Shown here in pieces: positions 62,075 through 64,000 of a DNA stretch of 64,000 nucleotides. Within the stretch, counting starts at the first letter, position 1, and every line of letters begins with the position of its first letter. The stretch is from Accumulibacter sp. (lineage in GTDB: Bacteria > Pseudomonadota > Gammaproteobacteria > Burkholderiales > Rhodocyclaceae), in assembly GCF_029255285.1 (NCBI RefSeq), contig NZ_JAPUVI010000023.1:49943-113942 (forward strand), given 5' to 3'. The notes under the pieces are model-generated. The model ran no database searches. It saw only the letters and a list, made by a program, of their open reading frames with translations, and was not told where the DNA came from. The position numbers were made by a program, and so were the translations under genes.

Positions 62075-62695
62075 ATGACATCACCCCAGAACCGGACCGT
62101 TTGCATCGTCGACGACGATGCGCAGGTCTGCCGCTTCCTGGTCGAAGTATTGTCCAGCATCGGCCTTTCCGCGCAGGTCTTTTCCAGCGGCGAGGACTTC
62201 ATGCGCCGCTGGCGACCCGAGGGCACCGGCTGCGTGCTGCTCGACATCCGCATGCCGCGCATCACCGGACCGGAACTTCACGACTGGTTGCGCGAGCACA
62301 ACCCGGAGGTACCGGTAATCTTCCTCTCCGGCTTCGCCGACGTGTCGACCGCCGTCCGTGCGATGCATCTGGGCGCTTTCGACTTTCTCGAAAAACCCTT
62401 TAACGTCCAGTACTTGATCGAACGCGTCAACGCCGCCGTACGGCTGGCCGAGGAAAGACGCAACGGTCTCCAGAGCGCCGGACAAGGCGACTGGCCGCAC
62501 TCGCTGACGGCGCGCGAACGGGAAATCCTGCTCGCCCTGGTGGGCGGCAAACGCAACAAGCAGATTGCCGCCGAACTCGGTATCAGCGAGCGCACGGTCG
62601 AAAGCCACCGCGCCAGCGTGATGAGCAAGGCCAACGCCGGAAATCTCGCCGAACTGGTGACGCTGTACTTCGCCACCCACGGCAAACCACAGTAG
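62075..62695 (+). CDS. FixJ/NarL-type response regulator
   Basis: A 206-aa regulator. Receiver domain with phospho-Asp in GCVLLDIRMPRITGP and the acidic pair CIVDDDAQV; PVIFLSGFADVSTAVRAMHL is typical of the FixJ/TtrR group. A LuxR-type helix-turn-helix follows (LTAREREILLALVGGKRNKQ, then IAAELGISERTVESHRASVM). It is divergent from the histidine kinase across 224 bases, so the two form a cognate pair. Confidence 0.92.
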   Translation: MTSPQNRTVCIVDDDAQVCRFLVEVLSSIGLSAQVFSSGEDFMRRWRPEGTGCVLLDIRMPRITGPELHDWLREHNPEVPVIFLSGFADVSTAVRAMHLGAFDFLEKPFNVQYLIERVNAAVRLAEERRNGLQSAGQGDWPHSLTAREREILLALVGGKRNKQIAAELGISERTVESHRASVMSKANAGNLAELVTLYFATHGKPQ

Positions 62696-62765
62696 ACAGT
62701 AGGCGGCGCGCCGGCCAGAGCCGCGCCCGGCGCCCTCGCAGCGCTCTGCGGCACCCGCCGCCGGC

Positions 62766-62830
62766 TACGTAGTTCTACCCATCCCCCCGTATATCTCCGG
62801 ATTGTTGCGCTTCCGGCGCGACCGTAGGAT
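62766..62830 (+). promoter_or_regulatory. Candidate promoter and operator of the CheY-like gene
   Basis: TTGTTG (62802-62807) and TAGGAT (62825-62830) are 17 bases apart. About 65 bases before the expected start lies TACGTAGTTCTAC (62766-62778), combining a TACGTA palindrome and a GTAG-N2-CTAC repeat. It could bind the LuxR-type regulator encoded just upstream. Confidence 0.38.
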
Positions 62831-62905
62831 GCGTTCCGTCGAAGCGCAGGCGCTGGGCTTGCAGAGTTTCCCGACACAGATCTTCCACGAGGGGGAATTA
62901 ACGAG

Positions 62906-63274
62906 ATGTCCAAAACCATTTTCCTGGTCGACGATTCGGCGACCATTCTGCTCAGTGTGTCGAGCATTCTCGGCAAGGCCGGATTCGCGGTCGAAAAGGC
63001 GTCGAATGGCGAAGAAGCGCTGAAGAAGCTCAACGGCGGACTGAAGATCGATCTGTTGATCACCGACCTCAACATGCCGGGCATGAACGGCATCGAGCTG
63101 ATCAAGAAAGTCCGCACGCTGGGCGCCTATCGTTTCGTCCCGATCCTCTTCCTGACCACCGAATCGCAACAGAGCCGCAAGCTGGAAGCCAAGGCGGCCG
63201 GCGCCTCGGGCTGGATCGTCAAACCGGCGAGCGCCGACGACCTGCTCAACACCATCAAGCTGGTCCTCCACTGA
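62906..63274 (+). CDS. CheY-like single-domain response regulator
   Basis: A 122-aa receiver: FLVDDSATI with the acidic pair, phospho-Asp in LLITDLNMPGMNGIEL, Thr in FLTTES and Lys in WIVKPAS. No output domain. The chemoreceptor-like gene begins 117 bases downstream, so a chemotaxis or motility signalling role is likely. Confidence 0.92.
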   Translation: MSKTIFLVDDSATILLSVSSILGKAGFAVEKASNGEEALKKLNGGLKIDLLITDLNMPGMNGIELIKKVRTLGAYRFVPILFLTTESQQSRKLEAKAAGASGWIVKPASADDLLNTIKLVLH

Positions 63275-63391
63275 GAGGCGTTGGCCAGGCGGCCGCCAAC
63301 ACGACAATAACCACTGGATCCCCTTAAACCAGAGAGTTATTTATTGTCGGAGTAAGATTCCGCCTTTTCCCGACCCGCTCCGAGGTATCCC

Positions 63392-64000
63392 ATGACCACA
63401 CCGCCCCCCCCCGCGCTTCGCCAATACCGCCAGCGCGCCTGGCTCACCGGCCTGCTGGCTGGCGCCGCCCTGCTGCTCGTCGTCTTCGGCGCGCACGCGC
63501 TGATCGGCGAGGCCCTGGGCGAAGCGCTCGGCCGCTCGGCGGCTGGCGCCCTACTCGCCCTGGCCGGTCTGCTGAGCTACCTCGGCGTGCGCCGCGCCGC
63601 CTCGCAACTCCTCTACCACGACGGCGCCCTGGGCTTCGCCGAGCGCCTGCAGGACGAGCGCTACCGCTGCCCGTCGAACAAAGTCTGCCAGCGCGTCGCC
63701 CTGCCCGAGCTGAACGACGTCCCGCGCTACAACCAGGTGCTCGTCGGCCAGTTGCACAGCGTCGTCGAGCAGACCGAAAAAGCCGCCTACGACGTCACCT
63801 CGCGCCTGCAGACGATCGACGAAGTCGTCACCGAACTCAACCGCTTCGTCAAGGAGACCACCGCCGAATCGACCCAGCTGGCCAGCGAATCGGAAAAGCA
63901 ACTGGCCGACAACCGCCAGCTCATCGACCGGCTCGAAGCCTTCATCGCCCAGCGCAGCGCAGAAAGCCAGCTCGACCAGCAGCGCAGCGCCGAAGCCGTC
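63392..64000 (+). CDS. Methyl-accepting-chemotaxis-like sensory transducer (3' truncated)
   Basis: 203 codons are visible before the window ends. Two N-terminal hydrophobic helices (WLTGLLAGAALLLVVFGAHA and SAAGALLALAGLLSYLGVRR) are followed by a cytoplasmic helical coiled coil rich in Gln and Glu (TTAESTQLASESEKQLADNR). The two helices are too close for a periplasmic sensor, so sensing is probably cytoplasmic or membrane-based. The signalling tip is beyond the edge, so the family call rests on layout, coiled-coil style and the adjacent cheY. Confidence 0.65.
   Translation, partial: MTTPPPPALRQYRQRAWLTGLLAGAALLLVVFGAHALIGEALGEALGRSAAGALLALAGLLSYLGVRRAASQLLYHDGALGFAERLQDERYRCPSNKVCQRVALPELNDVPRYNQVLVGQLHSVVEQTEKAAYDVTSRLQTIDEVVTELNRFVKETTAESTQLASESEKQLADNRQLIDRLEAFIAQRSAESQLDQQRSAEAV

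Overview
The window is a GC-rich (roughly 65%) betaproteobacterial chromosome segment with ordinary bacterial gene density. The closest fit is the Rhodocyclales, and within them Candidatus Accumulibacter or a close relative. This inference rests on the UbiA/UbiD pair, DUF1622 and CYTH-CHAD proteins, FkbM and SPINDLY-type genes, and a cytochrome b fused to 2Fe-2S/FAD/NAD domains, a fusion I recall being discussed for Accumulibacter. No rRNA, tRNA or CRISPR array was seen.

Layout. 1-8.2 kb: the 3' end of an RNase E-like gene, a class V aminotransferase, a YedI-family membrane protein, a branched-chain aminotransferase, two regulators (LysR, GlxA/AraC) and an HD-domain protein. 8.4-10.6 kb: a broken FkbM methyltransferase converging on a TPR/O-GlcNAc-transferase-like gene. 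10.7-14.3 kb (minus strand): two very short type IV pilins, each behind a sigma-54-like promoter. The first is followed by a small secreted protein and a three-gene ABC-2 set, an arrangement like a split pilin. 14.5-18.6 kb: a respiratory operon with two unusual cytochrome b fusions behind an FNR-family box placed at about -41.5. 18.8-25.7 kb: an ArsR-headed operon with an amidohydrolase, an MFS/acyltransferase fusion, ubiA, a cytochrome c'-like protein and ubiD. 25.7-34.2 kb: a large SBP-PAS-GAF-GGDEF-EAL protein, a thiopurine methyltransferase with an IS3 scar at its 3' end, and HrpA.

34.4-51.8 kb is an accessory, defence-like island. Its plus-strand half carries a TIR-STAND-TPR protein, a 984-aa protein of unknown family and a phospholipase D. 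Its minus-strand half carries a type III restriction endonuclease, a Fic protein, a type III methyltransferase, an AAA ATPase and a DUF4276/TOPRIM-like protein. The minus-strand set ends in a helicase fragment cut off by an IS66 end.

52-64 kb returns to housekeeping and redox genes: TlpA-like thioredoxins, DUF1622, a Tat-exported ferritin-like protein with cytochrome c, PBP4, CYTH-CHAD with a Crp/Fnr regulator (CHAD domains bind polyphosphate), a heme-copper-oxidase-like protein, a divergent histidine kinase/FixJ-type response regulator pair, a CheY-like protein and the start of a chemoreceptor-like transducer.
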